A program made the translations under genes and the position numbers. Below are positions 1 through 7,251 of a stretch of 64,000 bases of DNA, piece by piece. Source of the stretch: JAIOSM01 sp023143455 (GTDB taxonomy: Bacteria; Desulfobacterota; Desulfobacteria; Desulfobacterales; Desulfobacteraceae); the NCBI GenBank assembly GCA_030632885.1, contig DAOVTW010000004.1, positions 34,036-98,035 on the forward strand. The letters are read 5' to 3'. The stretch's first letter is position 1, and the number at the start of each line of letters is the position of its first letter. The notes beneath the pieces are model-generated. The model was given only the letters and a program-made list of their open reading frames with translations. It was not told where the DNA came from and did no database searches.

Positions 1-741
1 TATTCAAAACTTATAAAATTCAAAACCCTTAAAAATGATAGCCTACCTGTATTAAAAGATATTGATAATAAGAACGAGCATGGGGAAAAGGAATCATCAA
101 TGGATCTACCAGATAGTCTCCCTGATTATTTACCAGGCATTGATATTAAGTCAGGAATATCTCGATTTTTGGGAAACACTGAACTATATGTTGAGCTCAT
201 GGGAGGTTTTATTAAGGAACATAAAGATTCTGCAAATAAAATTCAAACTATGATAATTAGCAATAACATTAAAGAAGCTCTTAGTTATATCCACAGCATA
301 AAAGGAACTGCTGGCAACCTTTCTCTAACCAGGCTTCATGATTCATCAGCCAGGCTTGAATCTTTTATTGAGAAAAATTCAAAAGCTGATGATATTCTAT
401 TGGAAATTTATGAAAAAGCTTTTTGTGAAGCTTTAAACAGTCTTAAAAAAATTAATGACATTTTTAAGGTTAACAAAACTGATTACATTGGAAAAAATGA
501 ATCAGAATTTGACCAGGCAGATATTGAGAATAAAATAAAATTTTTACATACAAAATTATTACAAAATGATCTTGAGGCATTAGATGCAATACATGTTGTA
601 AAAAATATGATACAAAGAAAAATTGCTGAAAATGAAATATTAGCTTTGGACAAAGCAATAAATAACTTTGATTTTGATGAGGCAAAAACTGTTTTGTTAA
701 AGATATCAGATACTTTGAAAATAACTTTGGAAGGGATGTGA
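1..741 (+). CDS. Hpt-domain C-terminus of a (probably hybrid) histidine kinase, 5' truncated by window
   Basis: The frame is open from base 1, so the start lies outside the window and the visible 246 residues are a C-terminal part. A histidine phosphotransfer motif (H-S-I-K-G-T-A-G-N-L, encoded near 292-321) matches the HxxKGxxxxxG pattern of Hpt domains, which carry phosphate between a hybrid kinase's receiver domain and a downstream response regulator. A helical tail of about 110 residues follows and has no domain I recognise. The stop codon is one base before the start of a REC-GGDEF gene, so the two are probably cotranscribed and the GGDEF protein is the likely phosphate acceptor (inference). 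A free-standing Hpt protein with a long N-terminus is the alternative. Confidence 0.75.
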   Translation, partial: YSKLIKFKTLKNDSLPVLKDIDNKNEHGEKESSMDLPDSLPDYLPGIDIKSGISRFLGNTELYVELMGGFIKEHKDSANKIQTMIISNNIKEALSYIHSIKGTAGNLSLTRLHDSSARLESFIEKNSKADDILLEIYEKAFCEALNSLKKINDIFKVNKTDYIGKNESEFDQADIENKIKFLHTKLLQNDLEALDAIHVVKNMIQRKIAENEILALDKAINNFDFDEAKTVLLKISDTLKITLEGM

Positions 742-742
742 A

Positions 743-1663
743 ATGGTTAATTACTCAACACGATCCACAATTCTTGTTGTTGATGATCAACCTGCTAATA
801 TTATGATTTTGGGGGAAACCTTAAAAAGTGATTATCAGATAAAGATGGCAACCTCAGGCTTAAAAGCCATTGAAATTGCATCTTCTGAAAACCCGCCTGA
901 TCTCATTCTGCTTGATATTATCATGCCTGGAATTGATGGTTACGAAGTATGTAAGCAACTGAAAAATAACCATAAAACAAAAAAAATACCAATTATTTTT
1001 ATTACAGCGAAGGATCAGGAGGAGGATGAAACAAAAGGACTTGATTATGGAGCTGTTGATTATATTACAAAACCTTTCAGCCTCCCCATTGTTAAGGCCA
1101 GAATTAAAACACACTTAGAGCTTAAAAAACATCGAGATATTTTAGAAGATCTTTCTACTCTTGACGGTTTAACTGGTATTCCAAACCGGAGAAAATTTGA
1201 TGAGTATCTTGAAATGGAGTGGAAAAGGGCTGTCAGAGAATCATATCCTTTATCGCTGATTATGATTGATATTGATTGCTTCAAATTATTCAATGACAAC
1301 TATGGTCACGATAAAGGAGATGAGTGCCTGAAAAAAGTTGCAAACAATCTTAAAATAACAGCAAGAAGACCCGCTGATTTTATTGCAAGATATGGAGGAG
1401 AAGAATTTGCAAGCATTCTCCCCAATACTTCTATTGAAAAGGCAACTGAGTTTGCTGAACTTCTAAGAAGCAATATAGAAAAATTAAATGTACCACATGC
1501 CTTTTCTCCAATAAACGATAAAGTGACCATAAGTCTTGGAAGCGCCACGATTATTCCAACAATTGAAAAATCATATGATCTTTTAATTAAAAGCGCTGAC
1601 AAGGCTTTGTATAAAGCAAAATCTAATGGAAAAAACAAAACTGAATGTATTGATATTTTCTAA
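743..1663 (+). CDS. Response regulator with GGDEF domain (diguanylate cyclase)
   Basis: This 306-residue protein has a receiver domain (about 8-125, acidic pair D14/D15, phosphoacceptor D58 in the LLDIIMPG context, conserved K110 in TKPF). A GGDEF domain follows (about 137-300) with the active-site signature GGEEF at 218-222. An RxxD inhibitory site (R209-P-A-D212) lies exactly five residues before the signature, so the enzyme should make cyclic di-GMP from two GTP and be product-inhibited. The architecture is PleD/WspR-like. The start ATG lies one base after the upstream Hpt gene's TGA with an AAGGG Shine-Dalgarno, which implies coupled expression. Output targets of the c-di-GMP are not visible here. 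Confidence 0.93.
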   Translation: MVNYSTRSTILVVDDQPANIMILGETLKSDYQIKMATSGLKAIEIASSENPPDLILLDIIMPGIDGYEVCKQLKNNHKTKKIPIIFITAKDQEEDETKGLDYGAVDYITKPFSLPIVKARIKTHLELKKHRDILEDLSTLDGLTGIPNRRKFDEYLEMEWKRAVRESYPLSLIMIDIDCFKLFNDNYGHDKGDECLKKVANNLKITARRPADFIARYGGEEFASILPNTSIEKATEFAELLRSNIEKLNVPHAFSPINDKVTISLGSATIIPTIEKSYDLLIKSADKALYKAKSNGKNKTECIDIF

Positions 1664-1711
1664 TTCTGTGAGTTACCCTTTGTTGTGACTAAAAGAATAG
1701 GTATGACAATA

Positions 1712-2092
1712 TTAAGCTCTCTTTGATACCCTAGCTTTTCTCTTGCGCAACAAATATCCGTAAATTGAAATATTGATAACAATAACAACAAAACCAAGCA
1801 GTATTTGAACCCCACGAGTCAATCCTTCCGGATAGATTAGAGAAGTAATATATTTGTCAATAAAGCCACCACTAAATCCTGCTTCACCTCCAGCCAGCCT
1901 GAACTTGTTCTCAAGGGGAGTAAGTGGACAAATTGTGCCAGCAAACTCAATCAAAACGCCCCATATTACAGCCGGTATGTGTAAAAATGAGACTTTTTGC
2001 CATTTAATAACCAGGAATCCCCCAGCCACAACAAAAAGAATAAAACCGAAATGAATCAAAACAATTAAATCTGCAATGATACGATAAGTCAT
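1712..2092 (-). CDS. DUF2784 family small membrane protein
   Basis: This 126-residue protein has three or four hydrophobic helices (about 5-28, 38-55, 95-117) and a basic C-terminus. The N-terminal motif with LIHFGFILFVVAGG and the central CPLTPLENKFR segment are characteristic of the DUF2784 family, an uncharacterised inner-membrane family of about this length. It lies convergent with the diguanylate cyclase gene (48-base gap) and 27 bases downstream of the antitoxin gene on the same strand, so it may receive read-through from the toxin-antitoxin operon. No function can be assigned. Confidence 0.8.
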   Translation of the reverse strand: MTYRIIADLIVLIHFGFILFVVAGGFLVIKWQKVSFLHIPAVIWGVLIEFAGTICPLTPLENKFRLAGGEAGFSGGFIDKYITSLIYPEGLTRGVQILLGFVVIVINISIYGYLLRKRKARVSKRA

Positions 2093-2119
2093 TTTAAACC
2101 CTGCCTGATTCTTTAAATT

Positions 2120-2938
2120 TCATAACCCTTTTAGTCCCATTGAATCTAAATATGGAATAATCTCTCCAAAATCTCTTTGTCTCCAAATAATTTCCGAATG
2201 TGAGGCATCATATATTTTTCTGGGATCAGGGAAAACTTTGACAATTCTTTCCAAAATATTTTTTTCTTCTAAATTTAAAGGCTCGGCTATTTTGTCATTC
2301 GCATTTTTAATTGGATCAATCAGTTCTTTGTAATTATTGAATTGAGGGCCATATGGAAGGGCTGCATAAGTAGCGCCTGTCATACTTTTTCCCACTTCTC
2401 TATGTGCAACAAAATCGGCATACCAAAGATACTTAGCCGCAAAAAGCATTTTGTCACCTTTTAGCAAAAGGCGTTGCCTTAAAAATAACTCAAAATATTT
2501 TATTACCAACTTAACCCTTGCAATTGAAAACTTTCGATTGCCAGTATAGTTATTTTCACGCTCACTGTTCCAAAGTGCTGTCCGAAGAGCTTTATCCATT
2601 GATTTACTTTGAATAACACCTCCCTCCCATCGCTTTATGCTTGCAATTCCAACTGTCATTCTGTCTGCGAGGGCCTTCTGGCTTAAATTGAACTTTTTTC
2701 TGTTGTCTCGGATTTCTCCGCCGGTTAACAATCCAACTGCTTTACGGTATGCATTTGAAATTATTTTTTGTGTTTGCGCTGCTTGCTCAATTGTTCCAAC
2801 TTCCATACCGCAATTAACACAAACGTAAACATGGTCTTTATAGTTAATTTCAACTTCTCTAAAAACCATTTTTTTATCCATTTTTGTTAATTCCATTTCC
2901 TTGTCACAAACAGGGCAATATTCTTTTAAATTTGCCAT
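2120..2938 (-). CDS. MqsA-type zinc-finger / XRE / Panacea (SocA-like) antitoxin
   Basis: The 272-residue protein has three parts. A YgiT/MqsA-type zinc ribbon has C8-x2-C11 and C40-x2-C43. An XRE helix-turn-helix follows at about 78-125 (LSQKALADRMTVGIASIKRWE). The C-terminal domain at about 150-265 contains the AKYLWYADF and GATYAALPYGP motifs typical of DUF4065/Panacea, the SocA-like antitoxin domain. I chose the ATG at 2938 because a strong GGAGT Shine-Dalgarno precedes it and the zinc ribbon starts there; a longer frame upstream runs into the neighbouring gene. It follows the toxin gene by four bases, which is the toxin-first order of mqsRA. It should neutralise the toxin and repress the operon. 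Confidence 0.85.
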   Translation of the reverse strand: MANLKEYCPVCDKEMELTKMDKKMVFREVEINYKDHVYVCVNCGMEVGTIEQAAQTQKIISNAYRKAVGLLTGGEIRDNRKKFNLSQKALADRMTVGIASIKRWEGGVIQSKSMDKALRTALWNSERENNYTGNRKFSIARVKLVIKYFELFLRQRLLLKGDKMLFAAKYLWYADFVAHREVGKSMTGATYAALPYGPQFNNYKELIDPIKNANDKIAEPLNLEEKNILERIVKVFPDPRKIYDASHSEIIWRQRDFGEIIPYLDSMGLKGL

Positions 2939-2942
2939 AATA

Positions 2943-3305
2943 TTACTCCTTTTTTCTATCTTTATGTAAAGAGACCACATAACAATAGTTATTTTTAATT
3001 GAAAACTTGTAATAGACCACAAGATCAAAGATACTACTTCTCACCTTGAATGCAAAAAGTTCCATTCCATTGATATCTGCTTTATAAGATCTTTGGGGAG
3101 GATTCATCCCAATATAATTCTCAGGCGTAGTATTGTTTAGCAGATCCAAAAGAATTTCTGAAAAATCACTTTGGAACAAATAATCTAATTCAAGAGCATC
3201 CGAAATCATTGCAGACTGATTTAGAATTCTAATATAACCTGCATTAACAGCTTTCTTTGCTGCTTTTATCTTCCCTGAAAGCTCTCGATGAGATGGTCTT
3301 TTCAT
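2943..3305 (-). CDS. Putative MqsR-like toxin (RNA interferase fold), partner of the Panacea antitoxin
   Basis: The 120-residue protein resembles MqsR at both ends. The N-terminal KAAKKAVNAGYIRI resembles the MqsR KKLVNAGQVR segment, followed by a polar stretch and an aligned ELDY (ELGLDF in MqsR). The C-terminus has a strand pair ending CYVVSLHKD, like the MqsR terminus. The similarity is from memory and moderate; MqsR itself is a ribosome-independent mRNA interferase of about 98 residues. The gene starts 12 bases downstream of a perfect 16-bp palindrome and has no clear Shine-Dalgarno, so its message may be almost leaderless. A different RelE-fold toxin is the main alternative. Confidence 0.65.
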   Translation of the reverse strand: MKRPSHRELSGKIKAAKKAVNAGYIRILNQSAMISDALELDYLFQSDFSEILLDLLNNTTPENYIGMNPPQRSYKADINGMELFAFKVRSSIFDLVVYYKFSIKNNYCYVVSLHKDRKKE

Positions 3306-3316
3306 AAATACAAAAT

Positions 3317-3332
3317 AGTATCAATTGATACT
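3317..3332. promoter_or_regulatory. Perfect 16-bp palindrome, likely toxin-antitoxin operator
   Basis: AGTATCAATTGATACT is its own reverse complement and lies 12 bases upstream of the toxin start codon, overlapping the region where the minus-strand promoter must lie. Type II antitoxins with an XRE domain typically bind such dyads to autoregulate their operon. The antitoxin here has that domain, so it is the expected binder (inference). Confidence 0.6.
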
Positions 3333-3454
3333 TTTTGCAAGCTTTTTTTATAAAAATTGAAAATAAATAGCTGATTGGTAATATGTTTAAATTGTATGCA
3401 AAGGGCATAAAATGTTTGAACAACATAACGCCTTGGTGGAAGCTATCCAGTGCG

Positions 3455-6079
3455 CTACTCTAATTCTCCCACAGTAGCAACCTGTCTATATTTGACGCCT
3501 TTAAACTCATTAAAATGGGCATGGCCACATTTTATCTTTCTTTTTTCACTAGTTCTTAATTCTTGCCCTGCTGATTTTGTTTCTGCAACAAAATAAACTG
3601 TTTTTTCATTTTTCTTTATCAAAGCCCAGTCAGGATTATAATTACCTATTGGTGTTTTAATTTTGAACCAAAAGGGGAGTTTGAAATAAAATTCAATATC
3701 ATCTCTGTTTTCACATTCTTTAGCAAAATCATATTCAACATTAGAGTCAAGCGGAACTATATTATTATAAATGGTTTTATCTGTTTTGTTGATTTTAAAT
3801 GTCAGATCATTTATATGTATTTCATACTCTTCAAACAATTTCATTTCATATTTTTTAAAACCTATTTTTTCGTATTTAATACCCTCAATCATTAAATCTG
3901 TAAGTACATCTTTTATTGAAATAATGGCATTGTACAGAAAAAGCTGAGGATTAATTAGTATTTCACCAATTCTTTTAGATTTTTTAAGGATTTCAAGAAT
4001 AGTTGAACGTGTAAGTTCAGTTCTCTCCTGTATGTAAAAAAGGATATCAGGTATTAACAAAATGCCTTCAATTGATGTCGCATAAGAGGCTTTTGTTTCC
4101 ATAACAATACCGGCTTCATCAAATTCAAGACTGGTTTTAGTTGTTTTTATAACCGTTTTTCTGACGAAAGGCATTTGATTAACTGCTTTTGCTGCTTTTC
4201 TAATAAGTTCTTCAGTATCATACTCAACCTGATAGTTTGTCTGATGTTTTATCTTATCCCAAATATCTTTGAACTTATCATCCAGTTCAAAGCCTTTCCT
4301 GTACTTGACCATTGCTCTTTTTTGTTTATTTTTAATTCTATTTTTAAAAGACACTCCACAATCTTCTTCAATCTCAGATTGTAATTGTTTAGCAAAATCT
4401 TCATAAGATTCATTGGCTATTACTGTCAATCGGTTAATAGTACTATCCTGTATCCGCATTCCTTCCTGATTTACTGAAAGTCTTAACCCTCTTCCTATTT
4501 CCTGTCTCTTTTTTAATTCCGATTGTGTCTCATTTAATGTACATATCTGAAAAACATTAGGATTGTCCCATCCCTCGCGCAAAGCAGAATGGCTGAAAAT
4601 AAACCGTAACGGTTCTTCAGAGTTTAAAAGACGTTCTTTTCGTTTCATAATCAGTTTAAAGGTGTCATTGTCTGCCAGGGTATTTCCCTTTGTGTCTTTC
4701 CATTTTCCTTTTTTATCAGCTGAAAAATATCCGTTATGCACTTCTTCCACTTCAAACGGGATTAAGCCTTTGTAGACTGACTTTGAAGATATCTCTGCAT
4801 ATATTTCTTCAAACCATTTGGCAAATTTACCTTTAACTTTATTGCCGTCTGAATCGTAATTACGATAATTGGCTACACGGTCAATAAAGAAAAGCGAAAG
4901 GACTTTTATGCCTTTGGTCTTAAGTTTTCTTTCTTTTAAGAAGTGTTCTTCAATTGTTTTTCGAATCTGAACTTTCATAATCTCATCGGAAAGACCACCA
5001 AAGGTATCACCTACAAAAATGATTTCACCATTAGAAAGCTCAATCAAATTCTCCGCAACATCAATACCATTAATAATGTATCCACTTTTATAAATCTCTC
5101 TTTTATTGGATAAATCATATAAATCATTTCCGATTTTGGCTGTAATAGATTTTCTTTTAACGCCGTTTGAAGTATTGACATCTATTTTTACCTTAGCAGA
5201 AGTACGTGTTTTTGTAGCATTTACTTTTTCAAGGCAAAGATACGCTTCATTAAAATCATTTTCAGTAACAATAGAATCAACTTCAATTTGTTTAACCAAT
5301 CCCAAATCATAGGCTCTTACTGGATCAAGACTGTAAACCATATTATACCGATTTGTATGGGTTGCAGAATAACGCAGTGTGCAAAAAGGATTCAAGTTTT
5401 CAACAGCTTTTTTCCTGATTTCTGTTTCCATATTTTGTGGTTCATCTACAATCACAATAGGAGAGGTTGCTTGAATGAACTCTATTGGTCGCTTGCCAGT
5501 TAATTTGTCATTTGATTTATTGATAATATTTTCATCTTTGGCAAAAGAATCAATATTAATAACAAGAATCTGGATGTTATTATTAATAGCAAAATTTCTT
5601 AAATTGGAAACACGCTTGGAATCATACACATCAAAGTTGACAGGTATTTTATCATAAAGGTTCTGAAAATGCTCAAATGTAATCTCTAAATTTTTTAATA
5701 CACCTTCACGGATGGCAACTGAAGGAACAACGATTACAAATTTTTTAAAGCCATATTTTTTATTCAACTCATAAATAGTTCGAAGATATACATATGTTTT
5801 GCCTGTACCAGTTTCCATCTCCACAGAAAAATTCATGCCATTCAGTTTCTCAGTAACAGGCAACTCTTCCTTGTTTTGAATTCCCTGAATATTTTTTAAA
5901 ATCTGTTCTTCACTGATTTGTAATTGATTGCCAACACCACCATCCTGAAATAGACTGTTGCCTGTACTGATTGAAAAACTAAAATCACCATTATTTAACG
6001 GTTGCCCTTCAAATATGCCGATAATCGAATTTATTGCATCATGCTGAAATTGTTGATTAGGATCAAAATGAAGTTTCAA
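3455..6079 (-). CDS. Type III restriction endonuclease, Res subunit
   Basis: This 874-residue protein has an SF2 helicase/translocase core and a C-terminal nuclease. Walker A is METGTGKT (88-95), the DEAD-box-like motif II is VDEPQ (211-215), motif III is SAT (238-240) and a motif VI-like EIGRGLR lies further on. Near the C-terminus, P816-D817 is followed by E833-T-K835, a PD-(D/E)xK nuclease site. Type III Res cuts DNA after ATP-driven communication between two Mod-bound sites. It is the last gene of the minus-strand operon and overlaps the AlbA_2 gene by four bases. A diverged copy of its first ~105 codons exists at 10000-10305. Length and motifs look intact. Confidence 0.93.
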   Translation of the reverse strand: MKLHFDPNQQFQHDAINSIIGIFEGQPLNNGDFSFSISTGNSLFQDGGVGNQLQISEEQILKNIQGIQNKEELPVTEKLNGMNFSVEMETGTGKTYVYLRTIYELNKKYGFKKFVIVVPSVAIREGVLKNLEITFEHFQNLYDKIPVNFDVYDSKRVSNLRNFAINNNIQILVINIDSFAKDENIINKSNDKLTGKRPIEFIQATSPIVIVDEPQNMETEIRKKAVENLNPFCTLRYSATHTNRYNMVYSLDPVRAYDLGLVKQIEVDSIVTENDFNEAYLCLEKVNATKTRTSAKVKIDVNTSNGVKRKSITAKIGNDLYDLSNKREIYKSGYIINGIDVAENLIELSNGEIIFVGDTFGGLSDEIMKVQIRKTIEEHFLKERKLKTKGIKVLSLFFIDRVANYRNYDSDGNKVKGKFAKWFEEIYAEISSKSVYKGLIPFEVEEVHNGYFSADKKGKWKDTKGNTLADNDTFKLIMKRKERLLNSEEPLRFIFSHSALREGWDNPNVFQICTLNETQSELKKRQEIGRGLRLSVNQEGMRIQDSTINRLTVIANESYEDFAKQLQSEIEEDCGVSFKNRIKNKQKRAMVKYRKGFELDDKFKDIWDKIKHQTNYQVEYDTEELIRKAAKAVNQMPFVRKTVIKTTKTSLEFDEAGIVMETKASYATSIEGILLIPDILFYIQERTELTRSTILEILKKSKRIGEILINPQLFLYNAIISIKDVLTDLMIEGIKYEKIGFKKYEMKLFEEYEIHINDLTFKINKTDKTIYNNIVPLDSNVEYDFAKECENRDDIEFYFKLPFWFKIKTPIGNYNPDWALIKKNEKTVYFVAETKSAGQELRTSEKRKIKCGHAHFNEFKGVKYRQVATVGELE

Positions 6080-7251
6080 TTATCAATCTCCGGTCTTGGA
6101 ATTTTAACAATAAATTGTTCTCCGTCAACGTCATTAATGAATTCAATGTCAGGTTGTTCATTTAATGCACGAGTTAAACCGGTCCCGATACCACTAAAAG
6201 GCATTGTATGAAAACTGAATTTGACCAATTGTGGATTTCTAATTACCGGATTCCCAAACATAACTTCTTCAACAGTTAAGCTATTAGGTAACTTCCCCGG
6301 GCTTATTATTTCTACCCTATTATCAAATATCATTATTCTTATTGGAGCATTTTTAAAATAATCTCTATGTATCAATGCATTTACTAATATTTCAACAAGT
6401 GCATCTCTTGATATCTCAAGAATTCCAATAGAGTTAAAGTCTTGTCCTTTTTGCATGTGACGTAAATTTGATTCTAAAAATTTCATCCCATTTTCAAACA
6501 AATCCGGAATTGTTCCCTTCAAATCTTCCGGTTTGCTTCGATAATTTTTTCCTGAAATAGCATTTCCAAAAAAAGAGACTGTTTTGATACAAAAGGCGGG
6601 TTTGATATTTTGAGGTTCCTCCCCAAAAAATAATAATCCAGCTAAAGACAATTTATCATTACGTAATACTTTTTTTACTTTTAAAGCTTTCTCAAAAGAA
6701 AGGTCCTTACCTTCGATAGTAGTGTGGAATTCTTTTTTGAAATAATCTTGAAATAATTTTTGATTAATATCATCAATAGAAGTATCGTATACTTCTATTT
6801 CATCAGCTAATAAATGGCTCCCCTGTTGAAAAAGTCGAAGCATTTCTGCATTATCTGTCACTCTTCTCTTATCAGAACCTTGCTTGACCCATACATCTCT
6901 TTTTAAATCCTTGTAAGGTTTATTTATTCCTTCATCAATATAGACAATTAATATTTTCTTTTCACCGTTGTGATCAACAGATACTACTTCGGTTTTCACA
7001 TATATACCCGGGACGATATTATTGGTGGCATAATTCCCAATATCCTGGCTATGTTTCTGAATCTCTTCATACAAAAGACCCATTATCTCACCGGTCCTAT
7101 CTTTAACACCAAAAATAATTATTCCTCCCATAGTGTTAGAAAATGCTGCCATTTCTGCCGCAATTGAGTCTGGGTGTGACATCTTTTCTTTAAATTGCAC
7201 CTTACTTGTCTCGCCTGTATTAATTATATCAAGAAGTTCAATAGGATTCAT
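6076..7251 (-). CDS. AlbA_2 (schlafen-like) ATP-binding/HTH protein
   Basis: This 391-residue protein has an N-terminal AlbA_2 domain (about 8-125, with the SKVQFKE and FSNTMGGIIIFGVKD motifs). The C-terminal part (about 255-350) contains the LVNALIHRDY and GIGTGL segments of the divergent HATPase_c_4 family. Proteins of this type are annotated as RNA-binding or ATP-binding regulators and are frequent in defence islands. I chose ATG 7251, which has GGAG eight bases upstream and overlaps the end of the PHP-ATPase gene by 14 bases; a longer frame to 7326 only overlaps that gene more. It lies between the PHP-ATPase and Res genes, so it is cargo inside the type III operon. Its role there is unknown. 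Confidence 0.85.
   Translation of the reverse strand: MNPIELLDIINTGETSKVQFKEKMSHPDSIAAEMAAFSNTMGGIIIFGVKDRTGEIMGLLYEEIQKHSQDIGNYATNNIVPGIYVKTEVVSVDHNGEKKILIVYIDEGINKPYKDLKRDVWVKQGSDKRRVTDNAEMLRLFQQGSHLLADEIEVYDTSIDDINQKLFQDYFKKEFHTTIEGKDLSFEKALKVKKVLRNDKLSLAGLLFFGEEPQNIKPAFCIKTVSFFGNAISGKNYRSKPEDLKGTIPDLFENGMKFLESNLRHMQKGQDFNSIGILEISRDALVEILVNALIHRDYFKNAPIRIMIFDNRVEIISPGKLPNSLTVEEVMFGNPVIRNPQLVKFSFHTMPFSGIGTGLTRALNEQPDIEFINDVDGEQFIVKIPRPEIDN

Noticed and set aside
3244..3426. 60-codon minus-strand ORF upstream of the toxin
   Set aside because: It covers the palindrome and promoter region and overlaps the toxin start in another frame; no ribosome site.
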